From Chloroflexota bacterium (GTDB lineage: Bacteria; Chloroflexota; Anaerolineae; Aggregatilineales; Phototrophicaceae): DNA of 64,000 nt. The stretch is from contig WTGN01000103.1 of NCBI GenBank assembly GCA_011523545.1, positions 1 through 64,000 on the forward strand, written 5' to 3'. The notes beneath the pieces were generated by a model. That model searched no databases and had not been told where the DNA came from. It worked only from the letters and a program-made list of their open reading frames with translations. The position numbers and the translations under genes are program-made. Below, piece by piece: positions 51,880-61,389 of this stretch; positions within the stretch are counted from its first letter, which is position 1, and the number at the start of each line of letters is the position of its first letter.

Positions 51880-52647
51880 ATGCGCGAAAACCGAGTGCGG
51901 ACCTTGTGGGCGGAAGGCAAAGCGGTGATCAACGGCTGGCTGCACAGCCCCAGCGCCTGGTCGGCTGAAGTAATGGCGCATCAAGGTTGGGACAGCCTGG
52001 TCGTCGACATGCAGCATGGCATGATGGGCATGGAGACGGCGATCCAAATGCTGCAAGCCATCTCCACCACCGACACCGTGCCGATGGCGCGCGTCAATTG
52101 GAACAGCCCCGGCGATATCATGCGCCTGCTCGATGCGGGCGCTTATGGCATCATCTGCCCGATGGTCGAGACGCGGGCGGAATGCGAGGCTTTCGTCGGC
52201 GCCTGCCGCTTCCCGCCGCTTGGTTACCGCAGCCTGGGGCCCACCCGCGCCCGTGTTTATGCCGGCGAAGATTACGCCGAGCATGCCAATGACACCATCC
52301 TCGCTCTGGCTATGATCGAAACGCAGACGGGCTTCGACAATCGTGATGAGATCTTGAGCGTCGAGGGCTTGGACTGCGTCTTCGTCGGCATCGGCGATTT
52401 GCGTCTGACGATGACGGGCGAGGCCGGGCTCTCGTCCTCGGACGCGACCCTGGACGCGGCGCTGGACGCGATATTGGCGTCAGCGCGCCGGCATGGCGTC
52501 AAAGCCGGTCTCTTTTCCGCTGATGCCGATCACGCGATTGATATGCTCAAACGCGGTTATGAATTCGTGACGGTGGGGAATGACACGTCGCTGATGGCGA
52601 GCGCGGCGTCGGCGGCTGTCGCGACTGTGCGCGAGGGCATTGCTTGA
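51880..52647 (+). CDS. HpcH/HpaI-type aldolase
   Basis: This 255-residue class II aldolase of the HpcH/HpaI family has GWLHSPSAWSAEVMAHQGWDSLVVDMQHG (with the catalytic-region D-x-Q-H), PMARVNWNSPGDIMRLLDAGAYGIICPMVETRAE (the metal Glu is in VETRAE), YRSLGPTRARVY, and a late VFVGIGDLRLTMTG (Asp ligand). It should cleave 4-hydroxy-2-oxo acids to pyruvate and an aldehyde. A TATAAT at about 51838-51843 may be its -10 box. Start at ATG 51880. Its stop is 4 bases from that of the convergent phosphofructokinase gene. Confidence 0.87.
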   Translation: MRENRVRTLWAEGKAVINGWLHSPSAWSAEVMAHQGWDSLVVDMQHGMMGMETAIQMLQAISTTDTVPMARVNWNSPGDIMRLLDAGAYGIICPMVETRAECEAFVGACRFPPLGYRSLGPTRARVYAGEDYAEHANDTILALAMIETQTGFDNRDEILSVEGLDCVFVGIGDLRLTMTGEAGLSSSDATLDAALDAILASARRHGVKAGLFSADADHAIDMLKRGYEFVTVGNDTSLMASAASAAVATVREGIA

Positions 52648-52651
52648 GCGC

Positions 52652-53827
52652 TCAAACCGCGTCGCCCAGGCAGATCCCCAGGTCATGCGCGGTCTGCAGC
52701 CAGGGATGATCGAGCGGCACATTCTTGCGTACGCCGACGACATCCTTGAGCGGGACCGCCGCCGTGCCGTCGCCACAGACGCCGACCATGATATTGCGCT
52801 TCCCCTCGGCGATGTAATTGGCGGCCGCCGTGCCGAGCTGCGTCGCCAGCAGGCGGTCTCTCGGCGATGGGACGCCGCCGCGCTGCACATGCCCCAGGAT
52901 CGTCACCCGCGATTCCAAGCCGGTGCGTTTTTCCAATTCGGTGGTCAATAGCTGGGTGCCGCCGCCGCGCTCAAATTCGATCTCATCAAGGTGGGCGCGC
53001 GCCTGCTTGCGCCGCGCTCTCGCTTCTTTTTGCTTCGATTTCTTCTCGCTGGCAGCGGCGATTTCGGCCTCCGCTTCGGCCAAACGCGCGCGCGCTTCGC
53101 TGAGTTTCTTGCCGACGCGCTGGGTCATGGCGCCTTCCGACACGGCGACGATGCTGAAGCGCGTCCCGCCACGGCTGCGCGCCCGTATTGACTCGGCCAC
53201 ATACTCGATATTGAAGGGGATCTCCGGAATCAGAATCACATCCGCCCCGCCCGCCAAGCCGGCGCCCAATGCCAGCCAGCCGGTGTTATGACCCATGATC
53301 TCGACAACGATGATGCGGTGATGGCTGTGCGCAGTCGAATGGAGCCGGTCGATCGCTTCCGAGGCGATATTCACGGCGGTGTCAAAACCGAAAGTGACAT
53401 CGGTGCCGCTGACATCGTTGTCGATCGTCTTGGGCAGGCAGACGACGTTGATGCCCTGCTGCGAGAGACGCCAGGCGTTCTTGGCCGTGCCGCCACCGCC
53501 CAGGCAGACCAGCGCATCCAGGTCGTGCCGCTGGTAATTTTCCACCATGACATCCATCATATTGCGCGTCTTGCCGCCTATCGGCATCTTATGCGGCTTG
53601 TCGCGGCTGGTGCCCAGAATCGTGCCGCCCAGCGTCAGGATCCCGCTCAGCTCTTCCGGCCCCAGCCATTCAATCCGGTTCTGCATCAAGCCGCGAAAGC
53701 CATCGCGGAAGCCGATCAAGCGCATGCCATACCGGTTGATGGCTACCTTGCCAAGGCCGCGGATGGCCGCGTTCAAACCGGGGCTGTCGCCGCCGGCGGT
53801 CAGTATGCCTATCGTTTTGCTCATCAT
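52652..53827 (-). CDS. pfkA: 6-phosphofructokinase with a charged insertion
   Basis: This 391-residue PfkA-family enzyme phosphorylates fructose 6-phosphate. It has IGILTAGGDSPGLNAAIRG, then LCLGGGGTAKNA, the catalytic PKTIDNDVSGTDVTFGFDTA (about 132-151) and VEIMGHNTGWLALGAGLAGGADVILIPE. In classical enzymes the GGDGS motif carries an Asp for Mg-ATP; here it is GGGG, so the phosphoryl donor (ATP or PPi) is unclear. About 50 highly charged residues (about 238-287, with EARARLAEAEAEIAAASEK) look like a coiled coil inserted before the GGGTQLLTTELEKRTG strand. Start at ATG 53827; the second ATG is equally possible. Confidence 0.9.
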   Translation of the reverse strand: MMSKTIGILTAGGDSPGLNAAIRGLGKVAINRYGMRLIGFRDGFRGLMQNRIEWLGPEELSGILTLGGTILGTSRDKPHKMPIGGKTRNMMDVMVENYQRHDLDALVCLGGGGTAKNAWRLSQQGINVVCLPKTIDNDVSGTDVTFGFDTAVNIASEAIDRLHSTAHSHHRIIVVEIMGHNTGWLALGAGLAGGADVILIPEIPFNIEYVAESIRARSRGGTRFSIVAVSEGAMTQRVGKKLSEARARLAEAEAEIAAASEKKSKQKEARARRKQARAHLDEIEFERGGGTQLLTTELEKRTGLESRVTILGHVQRGGVPSPRDRLLATQLGTAAANYIAEGKRNIMVGVCGDGTAAVPLKDVVGVRKNVPLDHPWLQTAHDLGICLGDAV

Positions 53828-53973
53828 AAGAAGAAGCCTCGTATCAGCACTAATTCACCACATTATAACGAATATGCTCTTACGCTTACAGCCGGCCCGC
53901 CCGGCGCGCTATGAGACGGGGGCGTCAATTCGTGTTATGCTTTGCCTACCGGGAGCGATGAAGCGAGACCATC

Positions 53974-54522
53974 ATGGAATTGAAACAGCGGCTATACGAT
54001 GTGGACGACCTGTGGGAACTCTACTGCCAACGGGAAAACGACCACTTGCGCTTTGAACTGATCGACGGGGAAATCATTGAGATGTCGGGACCAGGCGTGC
54101 TGCATGGACGGATTGAGATAAGGCTGGGGCGTTATCTTGATATCTTCGCGGAAGAGAACAACTTGGGCATCGTCACCGGGGCAGTCGGCTATTACCCGGC
54201 CGATGACCGCTACAATCTGCTCTTGCCCGATGTCGCCTTCATCAGCTTCGAGAACGCGCCTGTACCCGTTCCCGAAAAGTTCATGCCTACCATGCCTGAC
54301 CTCGCTGTCGAAATCAAATCGCCGAGCAACACGCTCGTCGAAGTGCGCGAGAAAGCGGAGCGCTACCTGCGCATGGGCACGGCTCTGGTCTGGATAATCC
54401 TGCCGGCGCAAGAGAGCGTCGAAATCCACCCGCCCGCCGAGACCCTCGGGATAGGCGATTCGCTTTCCGGTGAAGATATTTTGCCCGGTTTCGAGCTTGA
54501 ACTGCGCCGCCTCTTCCCTTGA
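53974..54522 (+). CDS. Uma2-family endonuclease-like protein
   Basis: The 182-residue product of the Uma2/DUF820 family has RFELIDGEIIEMSGPGVLHGRI (about 26-47), then PDVAFISFEN and the PD-(D/E)XK-type core TMPDLAVEIKSPSNTLVEVREKAERYLRMGTALVWII (about 108-144). The D, E and K in PDLAVEIKS form the expected active site. Uma2 genes are abundant in Chloroflexota and cyanobacteria; their role is not established. The start ATG has the weak site GAAGCGAGACC upstream. It is followed 4 bases later by the TrmH-like gene, so they are co-transcribed. Confidence 0.88.
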   Translation: MELKQRLYDVDDLWELYCQRENDHLRFELIDGEIIEMSGPGVLHGRIEIRLGRYLDIFAEENNLGIVTGAVGYYPADDRYNLLLPDVAFISFENAPVPVPEKFMPTMPDLAVEIKSPSNTLVEVREKAERYLRMGTALVWIILPAQESVEIHPPAETLGIGDSLSGEDILPGFELELRRLFP

Positions 54523-54526
54523 ATCC

Positions 54527-55201
54527 ATGCCCAGCGAACAACGCCTCAACAAACTGAAACGCGTCGCCGAGGGGCGGCAAGCCGGCCTCACCGTCGTCAT
54601 CGAAGACATCTTCGACCCGCACAATCTGGGCGCAATCAGCCGCAGCTGCGACGCTTTCGGCATTCAGCAGCTCCACGTCATCTTCGAGACGCATCCCGAA
54701 TTCGACCCCAAAGAAGTCGGCAAGAACAGCTCAACCGCCACCAACAAATGGCTGACGTATCGCATACATCACAGCACGAAGGCGGCCCTCTGCGAGCTCA
54801 AGGAAGAGGGCTGGCAGATTGTCGCCGCCGCCATCGACCCGGCCGCCGAATCCATCCATGAGGCCGATTTATGCGCGCCGCAAATTGCGCTGCTCTTCGG
54901 CAATGAGAAGACGGGGCTGTCCCGCGAGGCGCTGGCGCTGGCCGACCGCACCGTCACGATTCCCATGCGCGGCATCGCACAAAGCATGAATGTCTCAGTC
55001 ACGGCGGCGCTATTCATGTACGAGCTGACGCGCCAGCGATTGGAGCGCTGCCCGCAGTTGCTGCGCCAGCCGCCTGAGCATGCCGCGCAAACACTCGATT
55101 TTCTCCTGGATATGCACAAGCAGCACGACAGACGCAACAAGAAACTGCGCAAAGACCGCGCAAAGCAACGCCGGCGCAAGCCCGCCAATCCCGACAGGTA
55201 G
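54527..55201 (+). CDS. trmH: tRNA/rRNA 2'-O-methyltransferase, SpoU/TrmH family
   Basis: This 224-residue trefoil-knot (SPOUT) methyltransferase has the three family motifs: VIEDIFDPHNLGAISRSCDAFG (motif 1, N and R), ALLFGNEKTGLSREAL (motif 2) and IPMRGIAQSMNVSVTAALFMYE (motif 3). It uses S-adenosylmethionine to methylate ribose 2'-OH, most likely guanosine 18 of tRNA. The C-terminal tail (about 190-224) is strongly basic. Start at ATG 54527, directly after the Uma2 gene. An earlier frame would overlap the Uma2 gene and is not needed. Confidence 0.88.
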   Translation: MPSEQRLNKLKRVAEGRQAGLTVVIEDIFDPHNLGAISRSCDAFGIQQLHVIFETHPEFDPKEVGKNSSTATNKWLTYRIHHSTKAALCELKEEGWQIVAAAIDPAAESIHEADLCAPQIALLFGNEKTGLSREALALADRTVTIPMRGIAQSMNVSVTAALFMYELTRQRLERCPQLLRQPPEHAAQTLDFLLDMHKQHDRRNKKLRKDRAKQRRRKPANPDR

Positions 55202-55305
55202 GGGCGCTTCGCCGAAACGCCCGCCTGCGCTGTGGGATTCCTATCGGCTCTGTCTCATATTTGCTGTGCGTACGGGCGAGCCGGTGGCTCGTCCCTACAG
55301 GTCGC
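55199..55305. repeat. GTAGGGGCGA-type palindromic repeats
   Basis: Two units lie between the convergent TrmH-like and EEP genes: GTAGGGGCGCTTC at 55199-55225 and a reversed one at 55268-55301 (GTACGGGCGAGCC, then GGCTCGTCCCTAC). The first begins in the stop codon of the TrmH-like gene. Confidence 0.65.
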
Positions 55306-55332
55306 GTATGGGACTTGACAGGGATCTCCCCG

Positions 55333-56280
55333 TCAAGCCAGGGCGAAGATGCCCACCGTCGGCCGATGATCGGTCAGATCATCAAAGGGGATCTTGCTCT
55401 GGATATGGCAGGAGATGACTTCAAACTGTTCAGCGGGGTCGTGCAGCAAGATATGGTCGATCAGAATGCGATGCGTATTGTGCGTCCATAGTTCGCTGTT
55501 TTTGTTCTCCGGCCTTAGCAAGCGAAAATGCCGCTGCAGCATTTCCATCTCGGGCGCGTCCGGCTGCGCATTAAAATCCCCCGCCAGCACGATGGGACGC
55601 GCGGGCATCTCGTTGTATTGATCAGCCCGCTTCAGCTCGTCGATGACGCCGAGGATCTCGCTGACCTGCGCCTGCCTGATTTGCGACGCCGCCCGCGAGC
55701 GTTCGTAGGTCGCGTCTCGGCGGTCCTCGCCGATGAGCAGGCCCAGATGCGTATTCAGGAAATAGAACGGAATGCCGCGGTAATTGAGCGAGGCCGCCAT
55801 GAGGTTGCGCGGCTGCGTATCGCGGTTGCCGCTGCTGTAGAGGGTGGCGCGGCTGATGGTGGTGTGCCGCGCCCAGGCGCCGGGGTTGTAGCAGTCCTCG
55901 TAATCCGGGTAACTGCCCCAGGACCAGTTTTCCACCGGCAGGTTGGTGACGATGGCGTTGCCTTCCGCCGCGCCGGTCATCCGCCGGTAGGCCGGCCGAT
56001 CCCATAAGTTGGGATGCGGATGATCGCACATGCTGACTTCGGGCGCGAAGGCGTCGCTGTAATCCGCGCCCAGGAGCCGCGCCATCTTGCGCCCAACATT
56101 CATGCTGCTGCCGTTGAGCATGGCGACGCCCGATTCTTGCAGGCCGATGAGGGTCGGTTGGCTGGGCGTAATCACTTGCCGCAGCGTACTGTAGGTATCC
56201 ACAGCCAGTTTCTCATGATCGTGCGGCGCCGGGCGCATGCTGCGGGCGCCACCGATGTTGAAACTCACAACCTGTAGCAT
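55333..56280 (-). CDS. Endonuclease/exonuclease/phosphatase-family protein
   Basis: The 315-residue protein of the EEP superfamily has the classic motif order: VVSFNIGGAR (start, N), LIGLQES (Glu metal ligand), GNAIVTNLP, FYFLNTHLGLL (H), VLAGDFNAQPDAPEM (GDFN) and LIDHILLHDP with the terminal SDH-like DHRPTVGIF. Nucleic-acid, phosphoinositide or sphingomyelin phosphodiester hydrolysis is possible. No signal peptide is seen from ATG 56280 (MLQVVSFNIGG); upstream ATGs at 56292 and 56313 are less likely. Confidence 0.85.
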   Translation of the reverse strand: MLQVVSFNIGGARSMRPAPHDHEKLAVDTYSTLRQVITPSQPTLIGLQESGVAMLNGSSMNVGRKMARLLGADYSDAFAPEVSMCDHPHPNLWDRPAYRRMTGAAEGNAIVTNLPVENWSWGSYPDYEDCYNPGAWARHTTISRATLYSSGNRDTQPRNLMAASLNYRGIPFYFLNTHLGLLIGEDRRDATYERSRAASQIRQAQVSEILGVIDELKRADQYNEMPARPIVLAGDFNAQPDAPEMEMLQRHFRLLRPENKNSELWTHNTHRILIDHILLHDPAEQFEVISCHIQSKIPFDDLTDHRPTVGIFALA

Positions 56281-56507
56281 TGTCCTGCCCATAACCTGCC
56301 AAGCTTGCAGCATCGTATCATAAATTCAAGGCGATTATGAGAGCGAGAGCGCCACGAATTTGCCGCGCGCCTTCATCCGGCAGACAAGACCCTCAAAAAG
56401 CGGACGATGTGAGATTATCATTGTTCCGCTTCAAGGCAAATTGCAGGGGCAGTCTGTCAGGCCGCCCGCAGATTCACAGAGGCTGCCGCAGCCGAGGGAA
56501 TGCAAGC

Positions 56508-57068
56508 ATGAAGGCGATTGACGACAACACCGCCCTGCTGCTCATAGATGTACAAGTCGGCTTGGACGACCCGCGCCTCGGCCGCCGCAACAACCCTGAC
56601 GCCGAGCGCAACATGGCCCGTCTGCTGGCGGCATGGCGCGCGCGCGGCCGCCCCGTCTTTCACGTACGGCACATGTCAACCGAGCCGGACTCGCCCCTGC
56701 GCCCGGAGCTGCCCGGAAACGCCATCAAAAGCGAAGTGGCGCCCCGAGGCGGCGAGCTCGTGATCCAGAAGCAAGTCAACGCCGCCTTCATCGGCACCGA
56801 CTTAAGCCAACGCCTGAACCAGGCCGGCATTCAATCGCTAGTCATCGTCGGCTTGACCAGCGACCATTGCGTCTCCAGCACGGCGCGGATGGCTGGCGAC
56901 CTTGGCTACCGCGCGATCGTCGTCGCCGACGCCACCGCCGCCCACGAAGTCCGCAGCTACGATGGCACGCTGCACTCGGCGGAAACGGTGCACGAGCTGG
57001 CGCTGGCCAACCTGCATCAGGAGTTCGCAACGATTCTAACCACCGAGCAAGTTCTGAGCCTGGGCTGA
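56508..57068 (+). CDS. Isochorismatase-family cysteine hydrolase
   Basis: This 186-residue hydrolase has the family triad: Asp in ALLLIDVQVGLDD (about 9-21), Lys in ELVIQKQVNAAFIGTDL (about 84-100) and the nucleophile Cys in GLTSDHCVSSTARMAGDLGY (about 119-138). Substrates in the family range from isochorismate to nicotinamide and N-carbamoyl amides; none can be picked. Start at ATG 56508; the frame upstream is open but carries no family sequence. It is followed 3 bases later by a glycosyltransferase gene. Confidence 0.87.
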   Translation: MKAIDDNTALLLIDVQVGLDDPRLGRRNNPDAERNMARLLAAWRARGRPVFHVRHMSTEPDSPLRPELPGNAIKSEVAPRGGELVIQKQVNAAFIGTDLSQRLNQAGIQSLVIVGLTSDHCVSSTARMAGDLGYRAIVVADATAAHEVRSYDGTLHSAETVHELALANLHQEFATILTTEQVLSLG

Positions 57069-57071
57069 GCG

Positions 57072-58046
57072 ATGCCGATCGCGGTCATATCGTCGCTGTA
57101 CCGCTTCGAGCGGCACCTGCCCACATTTTCGGCGGCCGTTTTTGGCTTGGCCAGGAAGACAAGCGACGCGGGCATCTCCGTGCACTTCCTGCCCATCGTC
57201 AACGACGCGAGCACCCATGAACGCGAGGGGATTGAGCGGCTGGCGGGGGAAATCAACGGGCGCTATTACGGGCGCATGACACCGCAATACGTGCCGCGTG
57301 AGACCTTGTACGCCTCCTGGAATCGCGGGCTGGCGGCTGCCCAGGCGCCCTATTTCACCTTCTGGAACGCCGATGACATCCGCTCGGCGGCCGCCTTCAG
57401 CGAAGGCTACAATGCCCTGCAAAGCGGCGCCAACCTGGTCGACTTCGATTACAGTCGCGTCAGCCAAACTCGCCGCTTCGGGCTGCTCCCGCGCGAAGGG
57501 CGGGTCGCCGTGCCCTGCATGTTCGATGGCGAAAGCTTCACGCGGCGGGTCGGCATCGGTCCCTTCTTCATGGCGAGCAAATCGCTCTATGCCCAGGTCG
57601 GCCCCTTTGACCCCAACTTCCAGGTCGCCGGCGATACTGAATGGGCGAGCCGCGCTCTGCCCTGGGTCAAATTTCAGCGCGGAAGGGCGGATGGCGGCGA
57701 CTTCATCGTGCATGGCGACAACTTGAGCAACACCGGCGGCGACCGCGAAGACATTGAGGTCAATATCATATTCATGCGGCGCGGCGATTGGGGCCAGCTG
57801 CGGCCGGCCAACCCCACGTCGATGCGCGCAGCCTGGGAGCGCTGGGGCAATCCCGATCGCATCGCCCTGCCGGCGGCGGAAGCCGACTTCCTCTGGGGCC
57901 CGGCGGCGGAAAGGCGCTGGAAACGTTATCAGCGCGAGCGGCGTCAAAGGCCGGCGCTGCGTCGTCTGCGGCTGGTTCTGGCCTCTCGCGGCCTGATTCA
58001 CAGCGTCGAATGGGCAATGGCGCAGCGAGGGCGCGCTCGCTCATGA
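57072..58046 (+). CDS. GT-A-fold glycosyltransferase-like protein
   Basis: The 324-residue product has the beginning of a family 2 glycosyltransferase (IAVISSLYRFERHLPTFSAAV, then FLPIVNDASTHER) and a NADD motif in FTFWNADDIRSAAAF (about 98-112) where DXD is usual. The acceptor half has PFFMASKSLYAQVGPFDPNFQVAGDTEWASRAL, typical of GT2/GT-A enzymes with a GDTE motif. The C-terminal 60 residues are basic. It overlaps the YfhO gene by 4 bases (ATGA), suggesting joint function in making a surface glycan. Confidence 0.8.
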   Translation: MPIAVISSLYRFERHLPTFSAAVFGLARKTSDAGISVHFLPIVNDASTHEREGIERLAGEINGRYYGRMTPQYVPRETLYASWNRGLAAAQAPYFTFWNADDIRSAAAFSEGYNALQSGANLVDFDYSRVSQTRRFGLLPREGRVAVPCMFDGESFTRRVGIGPFFMASKSLYAQVGPFDPNFQVAGDTEWASRALPWVKFQRGRADGGDFIVHGDNLSNTGGDREDIEVNIIFMRRGDWGQLRPANPTSMRAAWERWGNPDRIALPAAEADFLWGPAAERRWKRYQRERRQRPALRRLRLVLASRGLIHSVEWAMAQRGRARS

Positions 58047-60706
58047 ACGCCCGCCATCGGACGCGCCTGCTAGCGCTCGCTCTGCTCATCATCCTCAGCC
58101 TGATCTTCTTTCATCAGTTGGCTATCGGCGGGAAGATCCTGGCGCGCGGCGATACCTTCGAGTACTTCTATCCTTATTGGGACGCGCGCAATCAAGCGTT
58201 TCGCGAGTGGCGCCTGCCGCTCTGGACGCCCGATCTCTTCATGGGCGTACCTCTGCTGGCCAATCCACAACTCGGCATCTATTACCCGCCGAACTGGCTC
58301 ACCGCGCCATTTCGCGCGCCACGCGCCATCACACTCAGCATCTTGTTGCATGTTGTGCTGGCGGGGGCGGGCGCCTGCTGGCTCTACCGCGAAACCGTCA
58401 GCCAACGCTGGCTGCCCGCGCTGGCCGCCGCTGTCGTCTACGCTTTCAGCGGATTCCTGGGCGCCCATGTCGAACAGATCAATCAACTCCAGGGCCTTGC
58501 CTGGCTGCCCCTGCTTTTCGCCCTCAGCCACCGCCTGCTGACGCGCAACCGGCCCCTGCGAGACGGGCTGCTGCTGGGCATGGCCTGGGCGCTGCAGATC
58601 TTCAGCGGGCACAGTCAAACCGTCTTTATCAGCGGCCTCGGCCTGGCCGCATTCGCGATCGCGCTGTCGTCCCGGGCCGAGCCGGATACCCGCTGGAAAC
58701 GCAGCGGGCGCGCCCTGCTCATGCTCGCTGGCTCCGGCGCAGTCGCCCTCTGTCTCTCGCTGCCACAGCTGCTGCCCAGCCTTGAATTGCTGCGCCTGTC
58801 GATTCGCAGCGACGGCTTGGCGCCGCACAGCGTGAGCGCCTTTTCGCTGCCGCCGGATCTGCTGGGGCGCGCCTTGCTGCCAAGTTATGACGGTCAACTC
58901 TTCGGCGAATACGTCGGCGCCATCGGCGTCATCGGCCTGGGGCTGGCGCTCTGGGGCGCTGCCTCGCGCCCTCGCTCATGCGGGCGGAAATGGATCTGGC
59001 TGTCCGTCGCCGCGCTTGGGCTGCTGCTGGCTTTTGGCAACCACAACCCGCTCTATCGATTGCTGGACGACCTGCCGCCCTTGAATTATTTCCGCGCCCC
59101 AGCCCGTTTCCTGTCTTTGTTCACGCTCGGCATGGCGATCTTGGCCGGCCTTGGCGTCGAAGCGCTTGAAGCCGCCGCCAAGCCGGCGCCAGCCGAGCCA
59201 CGCCGTGTCGCGCTTGCCCTCTGCCCGCTCCTGCTGCTGATCGCGCTGACCATCAGCGTCAGCCCGGCGAACCCGGAAATGATCTTTGGCGATTCATCCA
59301 TCAGCGCGCGGGCCATTGGGCTGTGGCTGGGGGCGGCGCTCCTGCTGGCCGGGCTGATGCTGGCGCGGGGGCGCTGGATTCCGATCGCTGCCTTGGCGCT
59401 CCTTACAGGCGAGCTATTCTTGGCCGCCCAGAACTTGCCCTACAACGATCTGTCGCCGTCGGATGTTTACCTGGGTCAGCGCGCCGCCATCACTGAGCTG
59501 CTGGCATTGCAATCAGATGAGCCGGCGCCGGGCCGCACGCTGGGCATCAGCCAGATATTCTTTGATCCGGTCGATATCACCGAACTGCGCCGCCGCTACG
59601 ATGCGCTCGGGATGGGTTATTGGGCGCAATTCCACGCTCTGGACGCCGTCAAAAAGCAAGAGACGCTCATGCCCAATCTGGCGCTGACCTGGGGCATTCC
59701 CGGCCTCGACGGATATGGGGGCGGCATCACGCCGACGCGGCATTATGTGCTTTACAGTTCGCTGCTGCTGCCGGACGGAGCGGCGAGCGCCATCGACGGC
59801 CGGCTGGGCGAGCGCTTGGCGCTGCCGGCTTGCCGCGGCGCCTGCATGCCGGAATTGCGCTGGCTGCGCGCGAGCGATACGCAATACATCATCACCGATT
59901 ATGTCTACGATATCCAGCATGGCGATATCGCCTACGACACGGCGCTGGCGCCCTACTGGACCGGTGTCAGCGCAATCAACCCGCCAGAGACAAGCGCCGA
60001 TCAAGTTCGCATACTCTACCGCGCGCCCGTCAGCGGCGATGAGGGCGCCATCGAACTGCCGCATGGGCACTGGCTCAAGATAGCCGACTACGCCGAACCG
60101 GCCGCCCTGATTGACGCGCTGCGCGACAAAGAGAACATCCTGGCCGTCGCGCTGGTGGACAGCCTGGACCCGCAGAATTACCTCCAATTGCAGCCGCCGC
60201 CCTTCGAACGCCTGCACGTCAGCGCCGTCAAGATCTATCGGCAGGCGACTAGCGAGCGCGCCTTCCTGGCCGGGGCGGCGCATATCTTACCCGACAGTGA
60301 AAGCGGCGATGCGGAAGCCTTGCGGCTGCTGCGCGCGGGCGAAGAGTTGACGCTCCATGGCGACGCCGAAGCGCTGGCGGCGGATGACCCAAGCGGCGGG
60401 ACAGTCGAAATTCTCAGCTACAGCGATACGCGAATTGAGCTGCGCGTCATGGCAGCGGCGCCCGCCTGGCTGGTGCTGAAGGACGCCTATTACCCGGGCT
60501 GGGAGGCAAGCGTGAATGGCGCGCCGACGCCGATATATAGGGCGAACCTGATGTTCCGCGCCTTGCGCCTGCCCGCCGGCGAGAGCGTCGTCAGCTTCCG
60601 CTTTGAACCTGCCCTCTGGCGAGCCGCCCTTTACATCGGCCTCGCTCTGTGGATTATTGCAGCCATCGTCCTGTTTCGGTTGAGATCAAAGGAGAACGCC
60701 GCATGA
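58043..60706 (+). CDS. YfhO-family membrane protein
   Basis: This 887-residue protein has about twelve membrane segments in the first half. It matches the YfhO/DUF6541-like group: the first loop has GDTFEYFYPYWDARNQAFREWRLPLWTPDLFMGVPLLANPQLGIYYPPNWL, which contains the GT-C type acidic motif. A large outer loop follows and the C-terminus ends with YPGWEASVNGAPTPIYRANLMFRALRLPAG, a YfhO hallmark. In Bacillus, YfhO glycosylates lipoteichoic acid. Here it probably moves a lipid-linked sugar outside the membrane. The start overlaps the previous stop. Confidence 0.85.
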   Translation: MNARHRTRLLALALLIILSLIFFHQLAIGGKILARGDTFEYFYPYWDARNQAFREWRLPLWTPDLFMGVPLLANPQLGIYYPPNWLTAPFRAPRAITLSILLHVVLAGAGACWLYRETVSQRWLPALAAAVVYAFSGFLGAHVEQINQLQGLAWLPLLFALSHRLLTRNRPLRDGLLLGMAWALQIFSGHSQTVFISGLGLAAFAIALSSRAEPDTRWKRSGRALLMLAGSGAVALCLSLPQLLPSLELLRLSIRSDGLAPHSVSAFSLPPDLLGRALLPSYDGQLFGEYVGAIGVIGLGLALWGAASRPRSCGRKWIWLSVAALGLLLAFGNHNPLYRLLDDLPPLNYFRAPARFLSLFTLGMAILAGLGVEALEAAAKPAPAEPRRVALALCPLLLLIALTISVSPANPEMIFGDSSISARAIGLWLGAALLLAGLMLARGRWIPIAALALLTGELFLAAQNLPYNDLSPSDVYLGQRAAITELLALQSDEPAPGRTLGISQIFFDPVDITELRRRYDALGMGYWAQFHALDAVKKQETLMPNLALTWGIPGLDGYGGGITPTRHYVLYSSLLLPDGAASAIDGRLGERLALPACRGACMPELRWLRASDTQYIITDYVYDIQHGDIAYDTALAPYWTGVSAINPPETSADQVRILYRAPVSGDEGAIELPHGHWLKIADYAEPAALIDALRDKENILAVALVDSLDPQNYLQLQPPPFERLHVSAVKIYRQATSERAFLAGAAHILPDSESGDAEALRLLRAGEELTLHGDAEALAADDPSGGTVEILSYSDTRIELRVMAAAPAWLVLKDAYYPGWEASVNGAPTPIYRANLMFRALRLPAGESVVSFRFEPALWRAALYIGLALWIIAAIVLFRLRSKENAA

Positions 60707-61389
60707 AACTGGGCAGCTATGTAGAAATCCTTCACTATGTCGACGACCTCGCGGCCGCCGGCGCTTACTATCAGAAGCTCGGCCTGGACGCCCTGGGTGA
60801 TGACGTCTATACCGACGGGCGTTATCATTTGCATCTCGTGCAAGGCGCGGGACCTAACCCTGCCTTGCGTTACTTCGGCAGCGATATCGCAGCGCTCAAG
60901 GCGGGCGGCCTGGCCATTGAAGGCGATCGCTTGATCAGCCCGGCCGGCGTCAACATCCTGCTCAGCAGCGATCCCCCGCCGCGTGCACTGCCGCATGACA
61001 ATGTGGCGCGCGCGCCCGACATCACCCGCCTGGGCAAATTCGGCGAACTCTCCGCCTTCATCCCCGATATCGATGTGGAGTGCGCCTTCTGGGAAGCGGC
61101 CGGCTATGAGTCCATCGGCCGCTATGCGCAGCCGTCGCCATGGGGCATCTGGTTCGATCGGATCATGCTCATCGGCTTGCATCAGGATGATGTCGACGAG
61201 CCCTTCGCCATTTGCCATTTCAGCCCCGATATGAAAGAAGTGAACGGGCAACTGAAAGCGGAAGGCTTCGACTTGCAGCCCTTCGATATGGGCGGTGATC
61301 CGAGCGATTTAACCTATCAAAAGCTGATGACGCCGTACGGGCTGATGTTCTATCTATTCACCGGCGACATTTCCGACGCGAATCCTTAG
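60703..61389 (+). CDS. VOC-superfamily (glyoxalase-like) protein
   Basis: The 228-residue protein has two glyoxalase/bleomycin-resistance-type half-folds: LGSYVEILHYVDDLAAAGAYYQKLGLDAL at the start and ELSAFIPDIDVECAFWEAAGYESIGRYAQPSPWGIWFD in the middle, with a final TYQKLMTPYGLMFYLF strand. Metal-ligand residues are not all obvious. It begins within the end of the YfhO gene (ATGA overlap), with AAGGAG 9 bases upstream. Role unknown; it may be an enzyme or a resistance-type binding protein. Confidence 0.82.
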   Translation: MKLGSYVEILHYVDDLAAAGAYYQKLGLDALGDDVYTDGRYHLHLVQGAGPNPALRYFGSDIAALKAGGLAIEGDRLISPAGVNILLSSDPPPRALPHDNVARAPDITRLGKFGELSAFIPDIDVECAFWEAAGYESIGRYAQPSPWGIWFDRIMLIGLHQDDVDEPFAICHFSPDMKEVNGQLKAEGFDLQPFDMGGDPSDLTYQKLMTPYGLMFYLFTGDISDANP

